Source: Datura wrightii (lineage: Eukaryota; Streptophyta; Magnoliopsida; Solanales; Solanaceae). From it: a stretch of DNA of 64,000 nt. The stretch's first letter is position 1. Every line of letters begins with the position of its first letter. Position numbers and translations under genes: made by a program. The notes beneath the pieces are model-generated. The model saw nothing but the letters and a program-made list of their open reading frames with translations. It was not told the origin of the DNA and ran no database searches. This document shows, piece after piece, positions 43,087 to 54,538 of this stretch. The stretch covers positions 150,114,501 to 150,178,500 of the forward strand of contig JASDFA010000016.1 in NCBI GenBank assembly GCA_035772735.1, read 5' to 3'.

Positions 43087-43104
43087 TCCCCGGCAACGAT
43101 GCCA
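43087..43104 (-). promoter_or_regulatory. Primer binding site of element E (tRNA-Asp)
   Basis: Minus strand TGGCATCGTTGCCGGGGA, two mismatches to the tRNA-Asp complement, six bases inside the LTR. Confidence 0.88.
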
Positions 43105-43110
43105 AAAACT

Positions 43111-44700
43111 TGACGAGCCCTTATTCGCGCATCCGCAAGTGTACGGGTCGTGCAAGTAATATAGTGGCTCTTTTTAAGAATCGGAATGTCGAACCCACAT
43201 GGACTGGACCCATTCCTCTAACAATCTATTACAAGTGTGATCTTAAATACCGAAAATGTTGGTTATAGAAGTTTTCGAGGGAGATTTTTAATTAAGTCTA
43301 AATTTGGTCAACGAAATATTCTGAATGCACTCTAGGAGCAACATAGAGTTAAAACCAGATAATCATTCGATGCTACGATTTGCAATGGGTTAAGTATACA
43401 ACTATCAATTGTCGTTTCACATAATTAGAATTGCATGTTCATGGTTTTTTGAGCCTCTAAACACGACAAACTAGACTCACTGCATCATTGTGAGCGAGGA
43501 TGCTACTTCTAGTTCGTGGGCAATCAATTATGTTGTGGTTTACATGGAAATGATTTGGGACTTTCATGCGTCTAATCATTTAACTCAACTTAGCCTCACA
43601 ACTACTTCTTCGAGTGGTGATGTGATAATCCTAAGTCGGTCTTTAAATACCCCCGTTTTATCAACCAGGCAAGGTGTTAGGTATATTTGTATCCTAACAC
43701 GAAATTATATCGTGAGATATAAACATGCTCCTCACATTCTCATGTTCTGACCTAGGTCACTGCTTTCTCAAGCCTATGCCCAAGCTAACGTATATGTTTT
43801 CATAGTGATCAACTATAAAGACAACCAACAATCCAGAATGCAAGACGGAAGCAACAATCAATAACTTAATTCCAAAACAATTTCATAGAATCACAATCAT
43901 AATTCATGGCTTCAACCCTAGAGGAAGGGTTCTAGTCATTCATGTTCGTAAAACTACAAGAAACTACAACTAAATTAACATACTTACAAGAATTTGGTAG
44001 ATGAGAAGGGAATTTGACAAACCCTAGATGAGTTCTCCCACTTCTTCCTTCACTCCTAGGTAGTTTTCCAGAATAAAATCGTGACAAATTGGATTTAGGA
44101 GCTAAGGGACCTATTTATAGTAAATGGAAAACGTGCATTATTTAGCCTGTCGTGGAAGGGCTCCATGTCACGGAGTGTATCGCGGAGCACTGCCTCCGTG
44201 ACACGGAGGTAACACGAAAGCTCTCTGGAAATTACCTCCGGAAGCAAAAACTGTCGAGTGTCACCGTGTTGGCAGCGTGTCACGCTGCTTGGGCAGCGCG
44301 TTGGCACACCCCTGTCGTGCAGCTGGCACGGTGTGGCACGTTGCTAGCGCGCTGGTGGTGCCTTCTTGCCGCATCTGCTTGCTTGCCTGGCATAGGCGTG
44401 GCACGATGCTGGGCGCGGCACAAGCACAGTGTGGCACGCTGCCTGGCGCAACCAGCCTTTCCATGGCCTACTCCTTGCCGACTCTCGCCCATTGCTCCTG
44501 ACTCCATTCCGCTACTTCACCAACTTATAAATTAGTTCTTCAAAATCATTGAAACCTACAAAACAAGGACTAATCATGTTTGTTAGCACATATATTCACA
44601 TTTATATAAAATCACATGAAAATGTATACAATTACTTAGCTAAACAAGACTAAATTAAATTATCAAGCGTCACTCGGGCATGCTATTTTGCCCGAGATCA
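43111..44700 (-). repeat. 5' LTR of element E
   Basis: 1590 bp, same length as its partner. TATAAATAG at 44119-44111, TGTCACGGAG against CTCCGTGACA at 44166-44203 (perfect 10 bp), donor-like GTAAGTATG at 43987. Confidence 0.93.
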
Positions 44701-45340
44701 CATGCTTGTGAGAATTTGTCAAATGGAGTACTCAAGACTTCCACAATCATCATCCAATCTCAATAATTCAATTTAATTCACTAATTCCATACTACACCAA
44801 GTTCATGGATTTTTTTCCTTTCTTTTGACCTCTCTTTTAGCTCTTAGCTTTTGAAGAATGCTTCACTAGGCCATCCCTCTCATTTTCATCCTCCAATTCA
44901 TAACACAAGTAATTCATGTAATGAAGTAGCACTATTCAATTCACTCAACAAACAATAATCAATTTACTACCACTCATCATGAATTAATCAAGAATTTCAA
45001 CAACTCAAGCATTATTCATATTCAAGAATTCAATACCCATGTACTTTTGCTCTCTACAATTAATACATCTACCCACCAACATTCAAGACTTCAATTCACC
45101 AACCTCCATCATCCCCACAAGTTCAAATCACCATATTCAACCAAGAATCAAGCTACCCAACAAAGATAACATACTATCATGGAAGAATTTAAGACTTTAA
45201 TACTTTAAGCTTATCAAACCCAAAACATGAAATTCAAGATTTTCACCAACAATGGTGATTTGAGTTCTAAATCTTGAGGGAGAAGGGTATGGAAGCATGC
45301 TTTCATCATCCTATAACCAAGAGAGAAAAAATATACTTAC
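44701..45340 (-). other. 5' part of predicted ORF2 intron of element D (with right TSD of E)
   Basis: Begins on the minus strand with ACTCAA|GTAAGTATA at 45340, a strong donor. 44701-44705 is the CATGC copy. With 36867-36967 it would make an intron of about 740 nt without element E. AT-rich, no gene. Confidence 0.55.
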
Positions 45341-45849
45341 TTGAGTTGAAGATGAGAGCTTCACCAAAGCTTTGGAGAAGACAACAATGGAGGGGAGAGG
45401 AGAGTGGAAAGCCATGGCCTAAGAGAGAGAGAGAGAGAGAGAGAGAGGATTTTTTTTATGTTTTTGTTCTTTTTCAAATTTTATTAGGGAAAAGGATGAA
45501 TGGGACTTTAAATAAAGAAATGGGCATGGGCTTTTATGCAATTTTAAGGTCTTTTAAGTCAACATTGACTCAAATTGACCAAAAATTTTCATCCATCAAG
45601 CCCTTGGCACGCCGCCCCCTCTGTCTCACCACAGACTTAGAAAAAGAATTTCTCTGGAGACAGGAGGCTAGCACGACGTGCCACCCATAGCCTCACTTGA
45701 CAAAATTTTCTTCTTCTAGGATTTAACTCCTAGCCACCACTAGGCATCTCACTATAAACTTACACTTTTAGCTTAATGTCCCAGCTTGTTCTTGCCCCTT
45801 ATACCCTGTTCGTCTCTACAAAACAAAGAAAAATATACAAAATGTTAGA
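45341..45849 (-). promoter_or_regulatory. Linker and internal promoter candidate for ORF2 (element D)
   Basis: Minus strand: GC-rich words (GGCACGTCGTGCTAGCC, then GGCGGCGTGCC, about 45685-45600) and CTCACCACAGACTTAG-type sequence that is also in the D LTR at about 49320. TATTTAAAGTCCC lies at about 45520-45505 and the donor 45340 is some 170 bp on. A GA microsatellite at 45422-45447 falls in the leader. Confidence 0.45.
45422..45447. repeat. GA microsatellite
   Basis: Unbroken GA run of about 13 units in the predicted ORF2 leader of element D (CT on the element's sense strand). Confidence 0.9.
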
Positions 45850-48154
45850 AGGATGGGTTGCCTCCCACCAAGCTCCTTAGTTATAGTCGTGGCACAACAT
45901 TCATGTATTGTCTCCCATGCAATACCTGATTTAACATCGCGGCACAGTTATGGTCCCCGTCATTCCTTTATCCGAGTGGACTTGTGACCATACTAAGGAT
46001 CTGCTAAACATTCATACAGCACCTACTGCTCCACTAACTAATTGAAACCTCTAGGTTCTCCCGCCGGCTTCACTATGAAGTCCTCATAGTGAGGTTGCAT
46101 TCATGCTGCTTTGAACACTTCAAACACTGCCTCTTGACCATCTAATCTCATAGACATCTTGCCCGACTAAACATGTATGACATCATAAATGGTGGCTAAA
46201 AATCCTCTCCCCAAAATGAGTGGAACTACTGCATCGCCCCATAGTCCAGGATTATAAAGTCCTACCTTAGTCAAGATATCTTCAATGATTCCTTTAGGAT
46301 AGGCCAGAGACTAAACTGCCAGCTGCAACATCACTGTGGTAGGACGTGGTTTACCTAATCCCAAAGTTCTAAATAGAGATGCAGGCATCAAATTGATGCT
46401 CGCACCTAAATAACATAAGGCCAAACCAACTTCCTTGCTCCCAATAGTGATAGGGATAGTGAAGTTCCCGAGATCCTTCAGCTTTTTAGGAATTTTGTTC
46501 TTGATTCAAAAATTGCACTCTTCCGTAAGAACCATGGTTTCAAACTCTATATGCTTCCTCTTATGAGCCACGATATCCCCGAGATACCTGGCATACTTTG
46601 GGACTTCCTACAAAATCTCCACTGATGGAATATTCACATGAACCTTCTTTAATAACTCAATAAACTTACTACAAACTATGTCCTCTGCCTTGTTCTTCAA
46701 CCTTTGGACGAATGGAGAAGGTGTTCTAGTACTATAATTTTCTATTGTGGGTTGCGAGACTCCCCCACCTCGATCTTAGAACTCACAGTCTATTCCTCAA
46801 CAACTTTTTCTTTTTTGGGGATAGCCTCACCTAGCTCTTTACCACTACACAAGAAGATTGCGCTCACATTTTCCTTGGGGTTCTTCTCGGTGTTACCGGG
46901 GAGTGCCCCCTGTGGTCTGTTGTTCTGTTGTATGGCAAATTTCCCCATCTGCCTTTCTAGCTCATGGATGGACTTTTGCATTTCATTGACTAATTACATC
47001 TGTAGCACCATCCATTGCTTCATTGTCTCCTCAAGATAACTGCTCTGTTTTTTGCCCTATGGCCTTTGATAAGTGTTCTGGGGCCTTTGGAAGTTTTGAT
47101 TTCCTCCCTATGAGGGATTTGATCCATTCTAGTACCCCTGATTATAGCCATTACCTGCAAATCCTCCACCATGACTTTTTTTGTCCCAAAAAATATACAA
47201 ACTCGGGATTAAGAGGACAACCTGAATAGGCATGGCTTTCTCTACACGCCTCACATGATGGTGGTGGGATTTGTACCTGCTGCACTTGGCTTCCTACTAG
47301 TGTGGTCACCAACTTACTAATTGCATTTACCAGCTGGCTAATGTCTGCTCTGATTGCCAATAAGCCATCCACCTCAAGCTTTTTCGGCACCTTTGCTGCT
47401 ATAAATGCTCTGCCTGAACCTTGGTAGTCCTGACTCCTCGTAGACATGAGGTTTAAGAGAGCCTCAATTTCATCATAACTTTTAGAAAAAATATGTCTAT
47501 GTGAGGTAGCGTCTAGAAGTATCTTCAACTTGGGCTTCAGACCCTCAATAAAGTTGTGCCCAATTATCTCCTTAGGTTGCATGTGATGTAGACAATCCCT
47601 CAAGTAACCCTTGTAACATTCCCATGCTTGAGCTAGCATTTCTCCATCTTTTTGTACAAATCTGGAGATCTTTCCTCTTAGTTCTTTAGTTCTTCTCGAA
47701 GAGAAAAATCGATTGATGAACTTATTGGAGAGGATCTTCCAAGTGGTGATGGATCCTGCAGGCTCATTTTAAAACCACTCCTTAGCTTCTCCGATGAGTG
47801 AGAACATAAAGAGAGTCAACTTGACATATTCATCTGACACGTTCTGGAAGTGGAAATTTTCATCCTCACGGTCCCTAACATGTTCATCCTCGTATGGCTT
47901 GCCATGAAATTAGCAAGTGTTTTGACCAACTGCTCGGTCCCTTCTTTCAGCTCAATGTTCCCAGTGATGGCCAGTTTGACGATCTCTTTAAAAGAATTCT
48001 CCAAATTACCCCTAGCAAAATGCATCATTGGAACTCTCTCATTCTGTTCACCTGTTGCTTGCCTAACGTTTTCCGTAGCTAACCTTTGAAAGTTTCTCTC
48101 TATTTCAGGACCAAGAGAAGCCAAATGTGCTCCATGACTTTTCATGCTTGGCAT
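45850..48154 (-). pseudogene. gag-pro of element D, broken
   Basis: A diverged Athila-type gag. N-terminal block 48154-47816 starts at ATG 48154 behind TTTTTTTTTGCAG. The middle block 47639-47151 holds AQAWECYKGYLRDC, HNFIEGLKPKLKILLD and the zinc knuckle CEACRESHAYSGC. Later come MQKSIHELERQMGKFA and the protease at about 46700-46150: LALCYLGASINLMP, LGLGKPRPTTVMLQLA. The catalytic Asp of CDLGAS is Tyr (GAT to TAT), so the protease is dead. Stops and shifts are many. A GGRQP word close to the end matches the post-protease block of the other elements. Confidence 0.8.
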
Positions 48155-48263
48155 ACACTAAAGCAAACAACCTTGTGAACTGCAAAAAAAAATAAGAAAC
48201 AAACATAAAATACAGACTAGCGAAATAGCATTCTAACCTACAAATGATTAAACAATATTCAAA

Positions 48264-48280
48264 TCCCCCGCAACATCGCA
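48264..48280 (-). promoter_or_regulatory. Degenerate tRNA-Asp primer site of element D
   Basis: Minus strand TGCGATGTTGCGGGGGA, recognisably related to TGGCGCCGTTGCCGGGGA, seven bases inside the LTR. Confidence 0.65.
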
Positions 48281-48287
48281 AAAGGCT

Positions 48288-49784
48288 TGATGTTTCCCAA
48301 GCGCATGTGGTCTTCAAGTAATATAGGATTTTGAAGTCCAGATATCATACCCAAGGGACTTGTCAATTTAATCGTTATAAGGTTTTCACTTTAATTTCAC
48401 TAATCTACAAAACAAGTAAAATGAAGAATGGTTTGGAAAATTAAACTACTAACTTCAAATATACAATTAACTAAAAAAACAATTGCAAGCTTGATTGTAT
48501 TTCGATGATGGTGAAAGACTAGGGCAATGCCACTTGGTTGGTTTCAAGTTGAGTTTTCAAGACGTAAATAAAATGGTATGGGTCTTCCTATGGTTGATAG
48601 TTGCAAGTTACTATCTCATTTCTTTCCACTATCCCTAGCATCCAAGAACTATCTCATGAACCCTAACTCATATATCCCTATGGTCGCAAGAGAACAATGA
48701 AACGATGATTATGTCTACTTGTATTTCAACTAAATAAGGTTGAAGGGTATATCCCTATCCTCAACAACAACTTTTCTCCTATCACCAATGGGTTTAAGGG
48801 TCTTTAAATTCCCATTCTATATGTAGTTTTAACCCTTTCGATTCCCTTTCCGAGTTCAATCGAAAGCCAACAGATTACTTACAAGGTGATCAATCTCATA
48901 AATAATAGATTAACACAACTAAATGAAAACAACCATGATTGAAGAATCAAAACCAAATTTAATTAATCTTTCAAATAATCAACCATTCACCATGGCCACA
49001 ATCCTAGAATTTAAGTTTAGCCACTCATAGACAAGCGGAAAAATAAATATTTAGTCATCATCATAAGAAAATACAAAGTAAAGAAGAGAAAACCTAGTTG
49101 TATAATTGTATCTTCCTTCTAAACGGCTTACAAGATTTCATAAACAAACTACGAAATGTAAAATATGATTAAACACTACTCCAAGATGTCAAAAGCTTCT
49201 TAAGAAATGACCTAAGGCCTTTATTTATAGATGAGCCTTCAAATGATGCTTCTTCCCTTCAAAACTTGGCTATATAATCAATATTTTCTATCCCAAAATG
49301 ACCCTGGTGTGCCACCCCATGTCTCTCACCACAGACTTAGTCAAATTTCCAATAATTTAAACTCCGAACAAGGTCTGGCGCACTACCCCCTCTATGTCGC
49401 CAAGGTGTCATCAAATTTCTCTTAGTTTGGACACCTCTGGCGCGGGGCGCCACTCATCTCGCCAAGTTTGTGAAGTGCAATTCTTTGAAGTTTAAGGGCT
49501 AGCGCGCATTGCCCCAACCTAAAGTTTTTGTTCTTTGAAGTTTGGGACTTGGTGCGAGACGACAGCCATAGCACCAAACCCTTCAGCTCCTCAAATCTTC
49601 ATTCCTTGCATTATTTAGCCTATTTTGCTTAGTTTCCTGCTCAAATCAACTCAAATCATTTGTTAGCGCATAAAAAACACAGATACATGAATTTAAGCAT
49701 AAATTAAGGATTATAAACTCAAAATATGATCAAATATGGGTAAAAACATGGCAAATGGGTATAAAAATATGCCCAATATCAACA
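48288..49784 (-). repeat. 5' LTR of element D
   Basis: Starts TGATGTTTCCC next to the primer site and ends ATATCAACA. The minus strand shows CTAAC...GAGCAG at about 49662-49637 (U3 acceptor-like), GC-rich words at 49300-49570 and a TATA-like TATAAATAAA at 49229-49220. The partner LTR is lost. The tract right of it belongs to element F. Confidence 0.8.
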
Positions 49785-51420
49785 GGAGTTGGTGCCAATA
49801 GTGTAAATGTAGTTTCAACCCAACTCCATATGTAATATGAAGGGGAGGCTTCACCTTCAAGATATGAGAAAGAGTGTCAATACATGGCTGGCCAAGTGGG
49901 GGGTTCTCGTCCAGGGTATCAAGGTGCCAACTAAGGTCCTTGGCATCCTCGTAATGAGAATCAAGATTGAAGAAATTGGGATGGTCAAAGACGAGTGATA
50001 GGAAAGAAAGATGGGAAATCGTGAACCAAACCGTGAAGGGGATCATTGCCATAGAAGCTCGAACCCATATGTTCAACCTCCTATGATTGAAAACCCCCAA
50101 ATGCAACCCGGAGTGAGTGATATAGGCAACTCAAAGATTGAGGAAATGTTAGCTGGAGTCCTAAAGAAGGTTAAGTCTATGGACAGCAGGGTAAGGGAGT
50201 TAAAAGGGGAGGTGTCTAACCTTGCCCAAATAGTGAGTTCTCATTCAACCTTTATTAAACACATGGAAGCTCAAATGAACCATTTGTCATCCCAAATGAA
50301 TCCCCGAATGAAGGGCCCACTTCCTAGTGATATAGTACCAAATCTGAAGAAGGATGGTAATTGTATGGCAATTGTTACTAGGAGTGGGAAAAATATTGGC
50401 TGATGCAGGTGTGAACGCTAAACAAGTGGTTAATCCAATCACAAATGCTAAAGTAAAATATGCGGTGCCAAAAGAACCAAGTGTTGTTGATGATAAAGAA
50501 GTACTTGATGAAGAAGGAATGGCTAATGCTCTTAAGGATGTTGATGATGAGAAAAAGGGCAAGGAGGCCTCAAATGCCCAAAGTCCAGGAGCCTAGAATA
50601 CTTCCTCCTTACCCTCAGCGGATAGAGAAGAAGAAGGAAGACAACCAATTCAAGCAATTTGTCGAGATGTTTAGCAAGTTGTCTATAAACATACCGTTGG
50701 TAGATGCATTGCTTCAAAAGCCGGGCTATGCAAAGTTCATGAAGAAATTGTTAATGAAGAAGAAGATTGTGGATGGGGGCACAGGGGAGGTCACGCACCA
50801 CTGTAGTGCAGTGATGGCGAGCAATCTTATTCCCAAGAGAGAGGACCCCGGAGCTTTTACCATCCCTTGCACAATTGGACTGTGCATTTTCAAAAAGGCT
50901 TTATGTGACCTCTGTGCAAGCTTCAATTTGATGCCTCTTGTCATTTTTAGGAAGTTAGGATTGGGGAATCCAAAGCCTACTACTATGAGGCTATTAATGG
51001 AAAATAGGTCTATCAAGAGACCCGTGGGAGTGATAAAAGATGTCTTGGTCCTAGTGGACAAATTTATCCTTCCAGCTGACTTTTTCATGTAGGATTTTGA
51101 CATGGATGTCGAGGTGCCTATCAATTTGGGGCAACCGTCTAGCTACAAGTAGCATTGGTGGATGTAGAGCTAGGAGAGCTAAAGTTTAGAGTGGGAGGTG
51201 AGGAAGTCACCTTCAATGTATGCGAACCTACAAAACCCCAAGATGAATGCAAAGTGATAGAGGTCCTTGATGAATAGGAGGAGCAAGACAAAATGGTGAG
51301 AATGAAGTTGATTCAGAGGATGACCCTCAGGAGAATTAACGATTGAGGTTGTATCGTCGTGCCACGATGAAAAATAAGGTGCTTATTGGGAGGCAACCCA
51401 AGTGTTTTTATTTTTGGTTC
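49785..51420 (+). pseudogene. gag C-terminus and protease of element F, broken
   Basis: Gag C-terminal blocks 50011-50403 (KIEEMLAGVLKKVKSMDSRV, HMEAQMNHLSSQMNPR) are followed after a shift by KFVEMFSKLSINIPLVDALL-like sequence, seen as FVEMFSKLSINIPLVDALLQ at 50655-50715. The protease reads ALCDLCASFNLMP, with Cys for the active-site Gly, then LGLGNPKPTTMRLL and PADFFM followed by a stop at 51089. It ends with RRATMKNKVLIGRQPK. The Asp is kept, but the DLG motif is altered. Confidence 0.75.
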
Positions 51421-52217
51421 TTTGATATTTTTTTGTTGTTTTTGTTCTGTAGGTTGATTGGATGAGGAACCAAGTGAAAGAAAAATAGGGTAAGCACTGC
51501 GCAAGACCTACGAAGCACAGGTGCTCAAGCGCGAGTCACTACCCAAGTGCAAGAAGAGTCTAGAATGTTGGAAGAAAAAGGAGGTCGCCGGTGCCTCACC
51601 TGCAAAATGCAGGTGATAACCCGCGAAATGCAAGTTTGGCACAGTCTTAAACCAGTATACCTAGAAGAAATTAATAAATTAGAGGGCGAACTGCAAAACA
51701 CCGGTGAAACGCAGGTGGCGACCCGCGAAACACCGGTCAAGTGCAGCCTGCAAGCAGTAAGCTAGGCATGAATGGGGGTCACCTACACTTGGAATTTCGA
51801 AACGCAGGTACCCACCTGCGGCAGCAGGTCCACCACAGGCGCAGGTAAGTATGTCATTTAAAATGTTGACCAAAACCGTTGACCGACCCGATCCATGGTC
51901 TTCCCAGTCTGGTCAAAACTCTTTTAACTTCCCAAAAACCCCTTCTTCTTCACCTTTTCACCTTCCCCATGACCCCAACTACCAACCATTACACTTTTCC
52001 ATCTTCTCCCATTAACTCCCATTAAACCCACCTTCTCAACCCACCAATCATTCTCACTTTTTTCCTCCTATAAAACCCCCTTTTACCATTCTCTTCATTT
52101 CACCATCTATCACTAAACTCTCACGAAGTAAAAGAATTCCTAATCTTTGGGTTGGTCATTATCGATCAAGAAGATGAAATCTCAATCTCTTCACTTTTAT
52201 CTCTTCTCACTCGATAT
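51421..52217 (+). promoter_or_regulatory. Linker with promoter candidate for ORF2 (element F)
   Basis: Repeated short complementary words, such as CACCTGC-AAAAT-GCAGGTG (about 51597-51615), and repeated CGAAACGCAGGT or ACACCGGT variants fill 51490-51850. TATAAAA lies at 52069-52075 with CCCCC after it, then a C/T-rich leader and a donor-like GATAT|GTATGT at 52218. TATA-to-donor spacing is about 147 bp, as in C. Confidence 0.5.
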
Positions 52218-53026
52218 GTATGTTTATTGTTCCTATTTGTCTTGTTTTGAGAATGTTAATTTGAAATTTTCATAACCCATGTTCCCCATTTCCCATTTTG
52301 TGATTTCCAATTTTTGAATGATTTTAACTATTGTGGGTATGGTGAGGGAGTAAGAATTGCAAAATGTGGGTTTTATTGTTCATTTTAAGAGAGTTGCTAT
52401 ATTAATTGTATGTTTTGAAATCTTAGTTGGGGGTGAATTCTAAGCAACCCCATGTTCCTGAAATATATGATTTTCCCGATGATAGATAGGTTGACATCTT
52501 TCTTAAGAGAAAATTGTCATTTTTGTTCTTTTGTGCTGATTGAGTTGAGTAAATCATAATGTGAGTGAGTTGAGTGAGGTGTGAAATTGAAGTGTAGTTG
52601 TTTGTTCGGTTGGGATAATTGATTTTGAACTGCTACTCTCCTGTGATTCACCGATCAGGTGCTGCAAAATGTAGGTTGAGCCCTAGGTGTAGGTTTGAAG
52701 CTTTAGGCTACTACTCATCACCTGCATTTCACCTGTGAGTCATAAATCAGGACCGGTGAAACGCAGGTCTAGCATAGGTGAGGGCTGATTGGCCCAGTGT
52801 TCTATTGCACATTTGCGACACACCAGCGAGCCACGGGTTCTCACCTGCGAAACGCTGATGTAGCGCAGGTACTGCTAGTTATTAGTTTTAATTCTTCGCA
52901 TTGTTTGTCATCCAATCTTTAGAATTTTTTTCCTTATCTTAGGATAGTCATTGCTTTTAATTTTCATTTACTAAAATACAAAAATAAATTTGTTTTATTG
53001 GGGCACTAACATTATTTTGCATAAAT
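52218..53026 (+). other. Predicted 5'-UTR intron of ORF2 (element F)
   Basis: The region ends with CACTAACATTATTTTGCATA just before the ORF2 ATG; the expected CAG acceptor reads CAT, so it may be lost. More CACCTGC/ACGCAGGT words occur at 52655-52870. No gene. Confidence 0.45.
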
Positions 53027-54538
53027 ATGACTTCATCCAGGCAAGCCGACAAGGTAAAGGCACCTTCCACTTCCAAGAGTAAGTGAAAAGGGAAAACCAA
53101 AGCAACCCCAGCCCCCACCAATACCAGTGATGCCATAATCTATTGTGTGCCTGAAATGAAGGCATACTATGTCATATGTGCTGACAGGCCAATCACCACC
53201 TAGAAATTCTTTGACCTAGTGGGTTGGGGAATGACTTGCCAAACATCATTGCCCAATTCATCGACAGATAATGGAACATGTTTACTGAGCCCCTCCCAAA
53301 CTACTACAGACATTTGGTTCTAGAATTCTATGAATCATATCAGGCACGATAAGAGGCAATAAAACACAAGGGAAAGGTTGATGAGTTTCCATGCCTCCCC
53401 TCAGTCAAAGTTTGGGGTGTGGAATTTGACATCACTCCGAATACCATAAATTCCATATTTTGGGAAGATGAGATCAACTCTGAAATTGAGTATGGAGCTC
53501 AAGTGGAAAGCAAGGAAGACCAATTCCGTTAGGTGGCTGCTATTATTGTGAATGGGCAGCCCGTTTGGGCCTCTATGGGCGGGAAAATCACAAGGTAGGA
53601 CCTAAAATTTGAGGCCAAGTTGTGGCTTCAGTTTGTATGCGGCCGCATCATGCCTTCGAAAAGTGACCAAAGTGTTAACCTCAAGGAGGCCATCCTTATT
53701 GCATGTATCATATCAGGGGTGCCCATTAATTTTGGGGAAATAATGGCCACATAAATGAAGTGTAAGGCCAGGAAACAAGGAACTTCAATGCCATATGTTG
53801 TTCTCATCACACAGCTGTGTCTCAAAGTCAGAGTGCCACTTTCCCCATTGAACCCCCCAGCTCCACAACTGGTGTCATTACAGTTGATATGAAAAGGGAC
53901 ACAGATGTACCCAAGAGCAAAAGAAGAAGGATGCAAGCATGGGAGACTCATGAAGACTCCACCTTTCATGGCATAGATGAGACTCCCATAGCTTCCGACC
54001 TCAACATGCCACACCTCGAGACATCGAGTCATGCATCCATTGAGGCACCATTTAAAGGGTCTTCACCTCTTCCATATCCTCCAGCTCCACTAGAATCCAA
54101 AAGTTGACTGAAATGACACATTCTCATGAGAACCAACTCCAAAAGTTAGCTCAAAATCTCCCTGCTCTTATCATCAAGACAGTGAAGAAGGAGTTGAAGA
54201 ATGTGTTTGATAGCCTGAACAACCTATGATCTCGAGTGGATGCATTCGGGGGAGAAGTCACTTCTCTCCGAGATGAACTGAGGAAGTTGAGAAGTCGAGC
54301 ACTAATGGAGGATCCGAAAATGGGTTTGCTTGATGTAGTCATGGCTTCCCCATCTACCGCGCGGGGCCCTATCTACGATTTATTTGAGGGCTTAGGTAGA
54401 GATGATGAGGCAAACTTGGGAGATGACAGCCATAATGAAAATGAGGAAACTAATGATAACGAGAAGAATAGCCACATCATGGAGTTTCTACCATCCTTTG
54501 TTCTTCATTTATACATTGGGGAAAATATAATTTCTTAG
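53027..54538 (+). pseudogene. ORF2 of element F, Transposase_32-type with coiled-coil tail, broken
   Basis: Begins MTSSRQADKVKAPST, the same head pattern as A and C. Core readable with stops: LPNYYRHLVLEFYESYQAR, FDITPNTINSIFW, FEAKLWLQFVCGRIMP, LKEAILIACIISGVPINFGE. After shifts near 53810 come TDVPKSKRRRM, then a heptad-rich piece ENQLQKLAQNLPALI, FGGEVTSLRDELRKLRSR and an acidic end. Longer than ORF2 of A and C, about 500 codons. At least seven stops. Function unknown. Confidence 0.72.

Larger units (their letters stand above)
36973..44700 (-). mobile_element. Element E: Athila-like gag-pro-only element
   Basis: Two 1590-bp LTRs flank a 4.5-kb interior with tRNA-Asp primer site, gag-pro, the AGGA-loop hairpin and the conserved 3' tract. 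Neither pol nor ORF2 is present. LTR differences by eye are near 70 in 1590 bp, mostly transitions, so it is older than C. TSD CATGC. It entered the predicted ORF2 intron of element D. Confidence 0.9.
34791..49784 (-). mobile_element. Element D: Athila-like gag-pro plus ORF2, 3'-truncated and split by element E
   Basis: In minus-strand order: LTR (49784-48288), degenerate tRNA-Asp primer site, gag-pro (48154-45850), linker, donor-like site, insertion of element E, ORF2 (36861-35590), post-ORF2 hairpin and a partial 3' tract ending at about 34791. The 3' LTR and its polypurine tract are missing. It has no pol. Many stops, and the protease Asp is lost. D itself lies inside element F. Confidence 0.85.

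Noticed and set aside
45274..45690. 138-codon plus-strand open frame
   Set aside because: Passes through a GA microsatellite in the element D leader, giving a run of Glu-Arg; low-complexity chance frame.
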